This document shows positions 38,001 to 49,700 of a stretch of DNA of 64,000 bases, piece after piece. The notes below the pieces were generated by a model, which saw nothing but the letters and a program-made list of their open reading frames with translations, had not been told where the DNA came from and did no database searches. The stretch is from Styela clava (taxonomy: Eukaryota > Chordata > Ascidiacea > Stolidobranchia > Styelidae): positions 6,625,001 to 6,689,000 of the forward strand of contig NC_135258.1 in the NCBI RefSeq assembly GCF_964204865.1, given 5' to 3'. Numbering within the stretch: the stretch's first letter is position 1; each line of letters starts with the position of its first letter. The position numbers and the translations under genes are program-made.

Positions 38001-39767
38001 AATCGAAAAAGGTAACATGAGTCATTGCAACTTCCTGATGTAAAGTTTCATTCGGGCTCGTGACTCACCAAACCTAGACAAGCCCACAAATATGGTTAAA
38101 CGATACAACTTCCAAGTTATATATCGACTCCTCTACCTTTGAGTCATCTCTAGAAATTAACATGATTTACGACACAGGTACACGCGGAAATAAGGTTGCC
38201 AGTTTCGAATGTAATGTACACAGAAATAATAAGCAGGGAAATATCATTGGCGTTCGCAACATGGTCACTCAATCACAATTACTACACTACTGCATGCCTC
38301 ACCAGCACCAATTGGGTACGTAATTCGCCTATGGATTGTTGACGTCGTAATGGACCTATTACAGTTGTAAATAATTATGACGTAATAAAGGTAATTTTCG
38401 TTACAAACAAGATACGTACGATGATCGAATTTGAAAACACTCCAAGAAACTAAATTATTTTAAAACATAATAATCGTAAGATTTTAGAAAAATATCCCAT
38501 GCCTCAATTTCTTCTAAGTTGAACTTTTTCACCCTCAATATTTTTTCAATAAGTTTGGATAAATACTCTTTTGCGTTGTCGGGGTCACGAAATTTTTCTT
38601 TGAGCAGAATTGAAAGATTCGCATCAGTTACCTAAATATAAAAACATCAATTTGCATTTTAGACAAGAACTAGAAACAGTTTGATTGTTGAATATTTATC
38701 TAAAAACCTATAGAAACATATTGGTTAGTAATCTAAAGATAGTAATTAGCATTAATGGTTATGTTGAAAATAGAAAGACTTTAACAAACAACACATAAAC
38801 GACATCTGTTCTTAGGCTTTCTCGACCTAGTTAGTGTTTTTGCAAAATTTTTCGTTTAGTGCCATATTTGAAAAAAATAAGCGGGTTATTAGTCGTACAT
38901 TGTTTCTTCTAGGTGATGACCCTCTGGTGTCCAATAGCTGAATAAGAACGAGACTTCTGGAAAGTTCATCAACAGATGTGGAGAATTGTTCACGACAACT
39001 TGGACACTGTATTCTGTAAATAAAGTGTTAATATCAGTGACTCAATTGAATATTTCCCAGTCAGCCTGTAGATATCCATATGTTGTAAATAGAAATCTAA
39101 ACGAGAATCTGAAGAATAAACGCAGGCAAGCAAGATCAGAAAATTTAGCCGGCAAAATAGGACCCACGGGCCGAAACCGACCCAGCGAATTGTTCATCCG
39201 GTTTGACTATAGTTTTTATGAATTTCCTATGAAAATATCGATGAAAATAACATCAAATTGACCCCGATTGTTACATTTTGCAATAAAATGGTAATTTAGG
39301 ATCTGATAAAAAAACATTTCGAAGTATAATGCATCTAGTATTTACGCACAAAATACAGTCAGACAATTAGATTTATATTAGTAGCTTGGATTAACTAATT
39401 CAGGGCTAAAATATAAACATATATACTTTGATTAAGCTCATATACTCATCATTTCAAATCATGACATTACTAATTCAGGGTTTAAATGAGCTATAGCTGT
39501 CTATGACATGTTTTAGCACGAGATATAAATATGTATATATATTCATATACGTTTGATATACCCAACGAAAAAAGTCCAATATCACAAACGATATAATATA
39601 CAAAAATACCTTCCGAATCTGGAAATAATTTCCAAACATTCAACGCAAAAAGAATGCTGGCACGGAAGCATTTTGGGTGTCTGGCGTCCGGATTCTTCAT
39701 ATGACTCCATGCACACCGCACATTGCAGTAAATTTTCAACAATGTCATCGCCACTATTCGACGCCAT
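32099..39767 (-). CDS. Gene D: RING finger plus ZYG11-like armadillo protein (508 aa)
   Basis: Twelve exons on the minus strand: 39767-39610, 39013-38899, 38631-38503, 36264-36130, 36025-35912, 35551-35393, 35200-35039, 34546-34505, 34079-33978, 32827-32717, 32549-32390, 32238-32099. Phases join without a stop. The intron 3 donor reads GAG|GCATGG, i.e. GC instead of GT; the other eleven are GT. RING: LPCQHSFCVECL and CPSCREQF. The ZYG11-like part has SLTDETPSTC and, across exons 8-9, LNNLTEVPEI, nearly the LNNIAEVQEL of human ZYG11B (recalled); Asp301, Asn340 and Glu343 would match its Gly/N-degron pocket positions. The C-terminus is four residues longer (LIHLFGK). Introns 3, 8 and 9 contain transposons. 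Probably functional if the GC donor is used; otherwise mis-spliced. Confidence 0.82.
33030..33956 (+). mobile_element. hAT element with transposase remnant, intron 9 of gene D
   Basis: Ends CCAGGGTTGGGCAACC and GGTTGCCCACCCCCG are inverted. Flanks are tataaggc (33022-33029) and tataagca (33957-33964), an 8-bp duplication with two differences. Subterminal GGCACGCGAGCC repeats occur at both sides. Inside, at about 33476-33640 (plus), are remnants of the transposase C-terminus (ENGLFRDWDDIPEKFHVL; ACESLFSVMYSIKSPNRS), the hAT dimerisation motif. At 927 bp it is a deleted copy. Confidence 0.85.
34268..34457. mobile_element. hAT-type MITE, CAGTGGTGGGATTC family, copy 2, intron 8 of gene D
   Basis: A 190-bp element starting CAGTGGTGGGATTCAGCC and ending TTTGAATCCCACCATTG, bounded by perfect gtcgagat repeats (34260-34267 and 34458-34465). 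Relative to 28768-28943 it is inverted. Confidence 0.92.
36465..37925 (-). repeat. Long R1 copy in intron 3 of gene D
   Basis: The left end TTGGACACGTTAGTGGACAT with GCGATCGTTTTGTT and the right end ACGTGTCCATATATTTGAG with CTCTCTTGTT are the inverse of the R1 ends at 46-425. Gene E intron 3 lacks it between GGTCGGAACTG (about 48070) and GTCAATTTACATT (about 48146). No transposase was recognised in the 1.45-kb interior. Its presence makes intron 3 of D unusually long. Confidence 0.6.
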
Positions 39768-40768
39768 TACCAGGCGTGTATATTACCAATAGGAGATTGT
39801 AAGGTCATTTAACAAACACGTTACGTAATTCAGTGATTCAGATTTACGCTGAACAGAAAAAAAACGAAAATAGATATCAAGAAAACAACTAGGGATATTT
39901 TGTAGAAAGCACCCACGAGTAATGCAAAGCTGTGAAATTTGGGGAAAACAAGCCCGCCACGTTTTAAAATAAAAAAATTAGTATCAATTATTAAGTAAGT
40001 ATCTGGTTAGGAGTGATTTGAAAATTTAAGTTTGCGCAGTCTGTATTTCTTATCATAACCCTAACAGAATAATTTCTTTTTATTTGGAGCGGTGGCCGGG
40101 GTGTTTTATGTGGTGTTTTATGGGGCTTTTCACATGAGATCCGACATCATGTTATTTTCTACACTTTTGAGTATATTTAGTTTTTCCGATAAAAGTGGGG
40201 TAGATTGTGTTTATTACGCAACTTTCAAAGATATTTCTTTAACTATACTCTTGCAATAACATACTCAGTTAATCTCATGAAAAGAATTTTTTCATACTAG
40301 ACATTATTTTTTATTTCTATATGCGACCTGAGCTTGAAATATGAAAATCATATGCTAATCCAAAAGATGACTGACAAATGCCAATTACTTTCTGTTATTT
40401 TATATTTAAATCTTGGCCATCCAACATTAAGTGTCGGCTTTATTTCTGATATGCCTGTAATTTTCCAACCTCATTTTAAACTTGATAAGCTGTAAGCTGA
40501 ACTTTAGTCGCAAAAATTATGAAGCTACAATCTCACATAGTGTTGTACGGTATCTTCAGCCATACAACGAGGAAGTTTACTTGGTTAACTGAATACGCCC
40601 CTTCATCGGATATTGCGTTGACAATTATTGGGCTGCATATAAAGCATACTACGCGGAGTTTAAAATGGGAAAATATACGCTCAAGGTGGAATAACAATTT
40701 TGTCAGCATATTTTCTTTTACCGAATGAATATTTGTCTGAATGTTATCTTATATAGCTCAACTACAAC

Positions 40769-41044
40769 CAATGTTCCCTCTAATTTTTTGTAGTATGTGT
40801 GCGCAGAAATTTTAGTGTGTGCGCACTTTTTTGGAAATGACTGATATTTGTGCAAAAACCAATGAAGAAATTTCGGCGTTCTAACCGGGTAATAAGTGGG
40901 CCAACAACAAACTTTCTCAACCTGCCAACCGAGCACATTGTTACATTACATCGAAATAGGTTTGTGCGCAGTAAATCTATTCGTGTGCGCACCCTCTGAA
41001 AGCTGTGTGCGCGCGCACACGCGCACACCTTAGAGGGAACACTG
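40769..41044. mobile_element. hAT-type MITE, CAGTGTTCCCTCTAA family
   Basis: A 276-bp element CAATGTTCCCTCTAA...TTAGAGGGAACACTG flanked by perfect actacaac repeats (40761-40768 and 41045-41052). GTGTGCGCGCGCACACGCGCAC near the right end is strongly palindromic (20 bases at most quoted in part). The region upstream of gene B (near 17007) shows the empty site. Confidence 0.92.
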
Positions 41045-41271
41045 ACTACAACTATTGTTTGCCTTAAACCGAGTTATGTTTATGAATATTCATCGCAACT
41101 TTATCAATATCATTTTGGAGTTGTAACTGTCGTAAATGTTACTGTATAGTTTAGCTCTCGTTTCTGGTAGACGAATGCTGACACAAAAATGTAAAATTTC
41201 AATTTGAATTCTACACGATGACCGACTTGCTTACTTTATCTTATATATAATCATATCTGGATTATATACTT

Positions 41272-41460
41272 TTATAAGGAGTCAATAAAGGAACAAAACA
41301 ATCGAGTTAACTCCTTCAATATTAAAAATGTTTTACTGCTAAGCATCGATTCTTTTTCAGCATCATGACTAAATTTACTCTTCATGCATCTGCAGAAGTC
41401 AACGAACAAGGTCGTCATGTTCTCATGTTGGAGATCACGGATTTCCTCCTTTCTGGGGTC
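41272..41460 (-). other. Possible exon or relict exon upstream of gene D
   Basis: After an acceptor-like AAAGCAG there is an open frame of 62 codons beginning DPRKEEIRDLQHENMTTL and running through FSHDAEKESML to a TAA. The equivalent DNA upstream of gene B (about 17290-17430) is conserved but has a one-base difference and stops (DPRNAEICDLQHENMATL is still readable there). No protein family is recognised. It could be the last exon of another gene duplicated with the unit, or chance. Confidence 0.3.
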
Positions 41461-41757
41461 CTGCTTTCACTTTTGTAAATTAAAGTGGCCCATTCAAATT
41501 ATTTTAATCATGCCAACAATTAGATACAATCAATCTTTCTCTTCGTAAATAAATATTGACAGTAATTCGATGTATAGTATATCGCCTGTGTTTTTTCTGA
41601 AGTTGATACTGACAATATTAATGATAATAAAAATCTAATATACTAATAAATAAGTCATCAAAAATTAGGAGTCAGATGAGCTTCCTTCAAGTACAACTTC
41701 TTATAATCTTGCAAACGGCAAATCAATATTTATTGAAATTCGATCGAGGTTAGGTGC

Positions 41758-41827
41758 GGGACATAGCTCAGTGGTAGAGCGCTCGACCCCCAGGTCGGGA
41801 GGTCCCTGGTTCAATCCCAGTTGTCTC
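41758..41827 (+). repeat. tRNA-derived SINE, copy 2
   Basis: The head GGGACATAGCTCAGTGG with GTCCCTGGTTCAATCCC keeps good A- and B-boxes, and the acceptor stem is nearly paired. The following body (ATCATGTAGCCTTG, GTTGTCGACGG, AATTCAGATGT) and the left flank (GCAAACGGCAAATCAATATT) match copy 1 at 19960. This is the better preserved copy. Confidence 0.65.
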
Positions 41828-42310
41828 ATGGCTTTCAATTAAATACATTCATCATGTAGCCTTGTGGTGGCGTTGTCGACGGAAATTTGCAACGAATTCA
41901 GATGTCTCGGTTTCACATTTCACAAGTTCAATGGCGCGTTCGAAATTAATTCGGAGAGTCTCGAATTCAAATCTCGTTATCGGCTTTTGCATTAATAACA
42001 TCTATACTGAATATTCCGTTTACATATTTAGAATGTTGATAGGTATTTGTCTGTTTGTTTGTCTGACGATATTCTAGTTTCTTTATTGTTTAACTTCTTT
42101 TGTATTTGATGAAATGTTTGTTATTTCTGCAACATTTGTATTTAAATCATGCAATTGGATTAGCAACAAACAAAGCGTCATCTTCTGCAATTGTATCGAT
42201 GATAAATAAATAAAGCACAACCGGTGTTAGCAAAACGGTTCAATTTGCGACGTTTCGAACTTCTATTCAGAAAAACTTCACCATGACATGATATGGAAAG
42301 CACACTATTG

Positions 42311-42332
42311 TATATATATATATATATATATA
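42311..42332. repeat. TA dinucleotide microsatellite
   Basis: About eleven TA units in a row, inside 1 kb of non-coding sequence (41840-42950) where no gene was recognised. Confidence 0.9.
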
Positions 42333-42949
42333 GGAAAAAAAAGAAAAATTATCACGTCATGAAATCTAAAAACACGAAAATATGACAATAGACATCGGTT
42401 TGTGCTGCATTCACTATCGAAATGAATATACCTGGTGGCAATCACGCGCTATTTCTGCAATTGTATTTATTACTGAAGCATTTGTATTTAAACTTACAAA
42501 TAGCAAACAAAGCACCATGAGATGAGCCATTACTTATGTGTTAGATTAGAAGCTCCGCATTCAGATTTTTTGATGTGCTGTTTGCACTGTCTGTCAGTGC
42601 AGATATTACAAGACTGGATTCTCACGGCTCTGTTATCAGCTACAGTCATTTGTATACAAAGAATTTTTTTTGCTGTTGTTAAAACTTGGATGTATTCTTA
42701 AAGGGTTAAATATCGAATGTTTGTATTATTTGTTATAATTCTATTAAAACATCGAAGAAAAAATTAGTAGAATAGAAAAAATTATTTTTGTTGCTAGTAG
42801 AGTTTATGTTTGCAAAACTTTATGTCAGAAAACGAACTCGCAATCTTGCGCTCTATGTCTGGGTCTGTCTAAACTCGAAAGTGAAGCAATATCATCTGTT
42901 TGACGACAAAATGTACGTTCGAATACGCTAATAACAATAATTAAGTATC

Positions 42950-43760
42950 CACATGTCTGCGTGATTAGTCGGCAACATGGGACGAGGATGTGTAACCCAA
43001 CTTACTCTCCAACAAGATAAAATTCCTACAACATTTAACGAGACAAAACATTTTTCAATCAATTAGTTGTTATTTACATCAGTCAGCTCAATCAGGCAAT
43101 TGCCAGTATATGGAATGCCAGTATATGAAACAACTAACTTACAGTTAAAATAAATTACAATAAAATAAGGTACTTTCGCCATCGCTTAGTATCGTCAATC
43201 ATAGGCCACGTAAGAGAAATTCTACATGAAATCAAAATAAAATTTTCTCAGGTAAATTCGAGTACACGAATTAAGTTTTGAATCTACATGAACTTTCAAT
43301 TGCGTTATTGTACATAATTGTATAATCGGTTATGCATAGAAGAGAATTCAGAGAAAGTTATGTTTTAAACAAATATTTTCAACTTTCATAACTGTACATC
43401 AGTGGTTTTCAACCAGTGCTTCGCCAGTATCACCCGGTGTGCGCAAGTTTACATTTAAATTCAATAGTACACCTTTAACCAGATACCTATTATGTTTGCC
43501 ACTTTTATTAAACTTGCTACACTTTACAGATCAATTTTTGCTAGTATTAGGTTCATATATATTTATATTTTATACAATTCAGACAATAAAAGACAATTAA
43601 ATTATTATACATGGGTTCATCGCGCGCTTGAAATATTTTATTGGCATTTCTGTCAAAAAAATTGAAAACCATTGCTGATTAATATAGAATTATTCAACGG
43701 GCGTTTACAAGTCACAAAGTACTTATTTTTTATGTTTACTCATTGAATTATTTTTTCAAA
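42950..43760. repeat. 3' flank of unit E
   Basis: Matches the flanks of B (9480-10478) and D (31005-32098). Contains the orthologous MITE at about 43402-43674 (CAGTGGTTTTCAACC ... TTGAAAACCATTG). Confidence 0.7.
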
Positions 43761-46700
43761 TTAGTGAATCAACTTCAGGGTGAGTTCCGCAAACTTTTTG
43801 ACATTTTTATCCACGTAGAGATTTTGTTTCAGTTCAAGAAGATAGTCGATACCTTGCTCTTTGATCAGCATTTCTTGGTATATTTCAGCTGAAATATTAT
43901 TATGTCATATAAAAAATAAATGAAATAGTTGTAGAAATGCACACATAGTGACAGATATTGATATTGTAGATACTGTACAAAGTACAAGAAATCAATGAGT
44001 CACATTTAAAACTTCACAAGAAATGTGAAAAAGCCTACACTTACATGAATACGAACAAAACTTCCATATGGTCCAAACAGCAAATAGTTGAAGTGGTGGC
44101 GCGTCGTATTTTTGAAGGAGTGAATAGAATGGCTTGAATGATATGAACTTGATATGAAAACATATTAAGGATGCTTCTTGACCCCATTTCATCACGCAAT
44201 TATACTGCAGAAACAGATTTATCGTGGTATTTTATCTTTCTTAAGTTTTAAACATTAAGACAAAGAAAACAATTAACATGACATCTTGACATGTCGAATG
44301 CACGCTGAAACATTAATAAACCAGGCAATATTGGTTTATTACTTATCGATCTCGATCGGTAAGTATGTTGATAGATATTTTTCTGTCTATATATTTGACA
44401 CTTTTGTATGTTACACGATATCTCACGAAAGCGAGGTTGAATCTGCTCCAATTTTGCACCTGCATTCATCATATCGAAGCCTATTGATTTGGATGAATTA
44501 TGTCGTATAATTAGCGATTTATTAATTAGTTAGTGATGGGACACGCGGTGTCGCTATTGAGTCAGAGCGAAGGAATCAAAACCGCAGTTTTTGTTTTGGG
44601 GGATCTCCTACGTTTCGTCGCTGCGAACGATTGTAACATGCGGAAGATCGATAAGTCGGCGGTCTCCGATCGCTATCTATTTATTTAATTAATTATTTAT
44701 ATAATTTACCATATTTATCAGTGCCCTATTTCTTAGGTTAGGCGACTTCGTGAGTTTTTCCCATTCTTTGAAGTCGATTGTTAGCAAACGCGAGATGACT
44801 GCAGCGGCACAGTAGCTAATCTGTCAAATAAACAATATAATTTGTAATGCTGTAACAATATAATTTGAATGTTATAGACCAGAGGTGTGCAACATTCAAT
44901 ACAGAAGGGCCAGATAAAAATAACTGGGTGAAACCGCTCCTTTATTTAATATATAGGCTATTTAGTAGTTGCAGACACAAAAATCTTAGTTATGGATCTT
45001 GTTACACGCGTTAATTGCACGAGCTAGCTGTTAAGGCATTGTGAAGTCGTATGTATAGATAATGAATTGGACCCTGTATCAAAACTGGTTTCGCGGGCCG
45101 CGCATCGTTCAACTTTTCCGTGGGCCGCGGAATTTTTTTTGGGGGCCCCAGGTTGCACCCACCGTTCATAACCAATATTTACTCACATGCAATTCATCTG
45201 AAATCAAAAGTTTTAGTAGACAATCGACTGCACCGGAGTTGCCGTCTAAGAAGTGGTAGCATATTTCAGGTACCTCCGTCAAATTGCTCTAAATTAATTA
45301 CACTGTATAGCTTTTATCGTGGTAATCAACTTGTTTTAGATATTGCATAAAATGTACGATATACAACTAAGCAAACTAAGGTATATTTTAATGATTACCC
45401 TATCACATAAACTAATAAACACATTAAATAATTGAGATAAGATTGATAAGAGAATAAAATAATATTCAATGCATTACCAAATTAATGAGAACTTCTTTGA
45501 TAAGGTTGATGTCTTTATCCTGTACAAATAAAACGCAAGCAGTTTATAAAGTGAAACATTCAGATTAAACAAATAAAGTTATAGGATCGAATGCTACGTA
45601 TATTTCAACTAATCCAGCAATCAAACTTATCTGCCAAGGCTCTGTGTCGATTCTGTTACCTCATATCAAGATAGGGATTCTGGAAATATTTCACAAATGA
45701 ATGTTGTACAATTGTCGAAAATTTGTTGAACAAAAACATCTTGGAAATATTAAAAGTTACATTATTTGAATATGAATAAGTTTTTGAAAATACCAAGATC
45801 TTGTTGGTTTGCCATGACCAACTTATTCAGTACAGTATGTCCCCCTACTTCTTAATTTAAGGTGGGGTGTTTTTAATGATAGATCGGTAGATATTTTGTT
45901 ATGAGAGATAAAACTATTTGTAACTTATAAAAATGTGGTATGTGTTTGTCTGATCATCTTCCCCGGAATATGAGCCTCTTTTAAATATATAAATACATTT
46001 CTATTCACGTTAAGAATTAAAGTATGGCGCATACCTAAAAATTAGGGGGAGGGGGTGTTTGAAATTTTAGGGGGGTGTAGGGAAGTCACTGAACATATTA
46101 TATTCTTAACAAGATGATTTACGTACAGTATAAACTTGTTTCTTCGCTTCTACTTTCAGTAAAATTCCTAATATCCCTTTATATATAGGTAAAGTCATAC
46201 CTCAAGCAATTCGGCAAAAATTGCTAGCCCTCCTGCATTAACAATATTTGTGCATGTTGAGGGAGTTTCGTCTGTTAAGCACATTAACAATGAAAGCAGA
46301 TTATAAAACGTTGCATCTCGTAACTTCATGCTCATTTTTTTCCTCAAAATTGATAACAGATTCTAGACGAAAATTAATTATTCAAATGAAATTCATGGTT
46401 GATCAAATCATCCTATTCTAATGAAACACATAAAAAGCAATCAGAGTATATCTTTATTATATTTCAGTCAGTTTGATATTAATGAACATAAACGGAATAT
46501 TTAACATTTTAGCAAACATTTACACAGATTTAATAAAAAAATACCTTTACATATTTTCTGTTACCGATATTGGCGTTATCTGATCGAGACAGTTTTCGGG
46601 ATATGTCAGGTAGAAATTCCACAATCTTCTGTTCTAATTCCGAATTTTGATTCGTAGTTAGAATTGTCATCAGCAGATGAGCCAAATCCAGGTTATTGAA

Positions 46701-49700
46701 GCCCTAAACACAAATATCTAGAAAGCCCATAATCGCCGAATCGCATTAATCTAAACATTATTAGTTTTTGCGATAACACAGATACCATCACAATGAAATA
46801 TATTTTGACAGACTTGGTGTTCCAAAGATTAATTAGTGCTCCCGAAGTATGTGTACCAAGATGGCGCACAACCTGAACATAGTATGTGTACTAGGTTACG
46901 GTTCAGGTTGTGCGCCGATTAATTAATGTAACTAAATAATAAAACATGATATACACTTTGGCTGTCACATATTTAAGCGTATTTTTTATGTTTGAGACGC
47001 TTTTAAGTTATGTTGCAACAAACGGTTCAAATATTCCAGCTATCAATACACAAAACTGTAAAATAGATTAGAAAATTTGTGCGTGGCACGGTACAATAAA
47101 AAAGAAAGGAATGGGGCAACGCATGGGACCAGCGTGAATATAATACATCTTACCGATTTACTCATCATAGCGGGTAAAGCCAAAATTGTCAGGCATAAGA
47201 GCAATACCTCGGAAGATAGTTTATCGTCTTTGAAGGCTTCCATAGTTTTTATCAGTTCAGTAGCAACCTATCAAAAGTAAAATTTTAGGACTAAGATAAA
47301 ATTAACTGCTGTTTCAGCACACTTGCTTTAATAAAGCCCATATCAATGTATATATTCAAATAGGTATATTTACTTCGGAAAGCAAATGTACTGTCACTGC
47401 TCCACCGCCAAATGAAATTGAATACATCAGAAACTTCGTGGCTGTAATTTGAATTGAGCGGCTTCTGTCGTCGCTTGGTATTCTGTAGTATTGAATGCAA
47501 TTGAGCGCCGCCTAACGCATACAAAATATGAATTTATATTACTAAAGTGTATTGAATTAAATCTTGCAACACCAAGGAAAATATAGCCATGGTAGTTTCG
47601 TAATTCCTACTTCTTTAGGAGACTTTTTTTAAAATAATGTATCGACATGTTGTCATTCTATGGCCGCAAAATTTATTAACTAATACAAAACAATCATTTT
47701 CACATAATATTTATTCTACCGGATATTACTTCAAAGCGAGAATGCGAAATTTTAAAATCCTTGCGTGTGTTTACTTTGGGCAAAATTTATGCTGCCAAGT
47801 TTTTGCGTGGCGATACTTTCTACTGAGCAACACTCAGTAATATTTGAAAATCGATGGCTTTGAGGTTTTTGATTTAATAACAAGCAACCCAAGAGAAATT
47901 CTAGGCGACCCAGATGCGGGTCGTAACTCACAGGTTAGACCACATTTGTCATTTAAAATGGTGCAACCTGGCATTACCATAATCAACCATATGAAATAGG
48001 TATTCACATCCCAGTCACCATTACCGATCTAAGCAGGGCCGGATTATAACGATGAGTGAGAGATCTTAGGTCGGAACTGAGCAATAATTTTTGCTATGGG
48101 GGCACATCAAAAATTAAAATTCAATGGCGAGTCGGACCAAGTAAAGTCAATTTACATTACGCTGTGTTTCATTGCCTCTACTTGCGCTGACCTACATCAT
48201 TCTAAAACCAAAGAAGATAACATGAGTCATTGCAACTTCCTGATGCAAAGTGCCATTCAGGCTCGTGACTCACCAAACCTAGACAAGCCCACGAATATGG
48301 TATGGTTAAACGATGCATTATTAATTCATTTGTCCAATTCATCTGAATTTAAGACTAGAAATCTATAAGAATCGAACTAATCAACAATTGATATAGTTTA
48401 CAATACAGGTATTCAAGGAAATAAGGTTGCCAGATTTGAATGTAATATACACAAAAATGGCCCTCCAGAAGTATGTGTACCAATTTGAGGTAGCTAATTT
48501 TGTTCGCACATTTTACATCAAGTTTTGTAAAGGGACTGAAACCTATATACAGGAGATATTTAGTAGGATAACACAGACGGTCCCCAAACTCGTAATAGAC
48601 CTAAAATACCGAAAATCGGAATAAAATGATGCCCTAACCATGAAACCTAACACATACTACGGGAGTACACAAAAAATTATAACCATGGAAATATCATTGG
48701 CGTTCGCAACATGATCACTCAATCACATTCACCCTACCAGCACAAATTTCACTTCAAAATGATGTGACTTGTGTGCGCCGTATTGCATGTTCAGCGAAAG
48801 TTCGGCAACCCGGCAAAGCCCTCTCACGATCTCCTTATTTGGGGCGAGACCCACACTTTGGGAACCACTGGTCTATGATACATCGCTACCAAAACACTGA
48901 TTTTTATTACAATAATGAAGTTTACAGTTAAATAACATTTTATTTGTAAATGAAAAAAGTTTCTAATTTTAGAAATCTTCTCGCGCGCCGGATGAAACTA
49001 AAGGCTGTAATAAAACCTAACGGTAACAGAAAACCAGACGTCATAATACACGTTTGCAGTCGCGAGAGGTGGGGGAGGTATTGCTCATTTATTGATAAAG
49101 AATACATTACTGATAAATAAAATTAATTACCTTTCCATTTCTATTGATATCGATATTCTATTATCTTTCTCAAACAATGAAAGCATTTTCAGAGTAACAT
49201 TTGTTCAACTACTTTAAATTGGTTTATTTTTTAATAAAGAATTGGGATTTGCAAATTCAATGAAATTTAAACGAAAACAAAGTTTAAGTCGCATAAATTG
49301 AAAATGACTTATAATAGATAATAATCAATTGGTCAAAACTGAATGTCGAGGTCCTCAAGGCTTGAGGTCCTCAGGCTTCACTCTAATGGTAAATCGGGCG
49401 GGCCCTAGATCTATGCCAATACCGAGTCACCCTACTGATATGCATATTCGTACATATTGAGATAATTAAAAACTATGTCTATATGAAGGACGTTTGCTAT
49501 TTAGAAAAGTATAATTCCACTCCATAATTGTAAAATACATATCGGTACTATCATGCTTATGTTTTCAGATGTAATCGTAATAAATTTTGAAACATACTAA
49601 TCGTGAATTTTCCTAAAACTATTCCAAACCTCAATTTCTTCTAAGTTGAACATTTTTATCCTCAATATTTTTTCTGTAAGTTTCGACAAATACTCCTTTG

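Larger units (their letters stand above)
39768..41660. repeat. Upstream region of gene D, shared with gene B
   Basis: Aligns with 16291-17590. Contains a MITE (40769-41044) missing from B and an open frame (41272-41460, minus) whose B counterpart is broken. Confidence 0.6.

Noticed and set aside
32099-39767. Gene D as a clear pseudogene
   Set aside because: The only defect is the GC donor. All exons are open and in phase, so it is kept as a probable gene.
48096-48368. 90-codon frame in intron 3 of gene E
   Set aside because: The homologous sequence in gene D intron 3 (about 37930-38150) has stops and shifts, so it is not coding.
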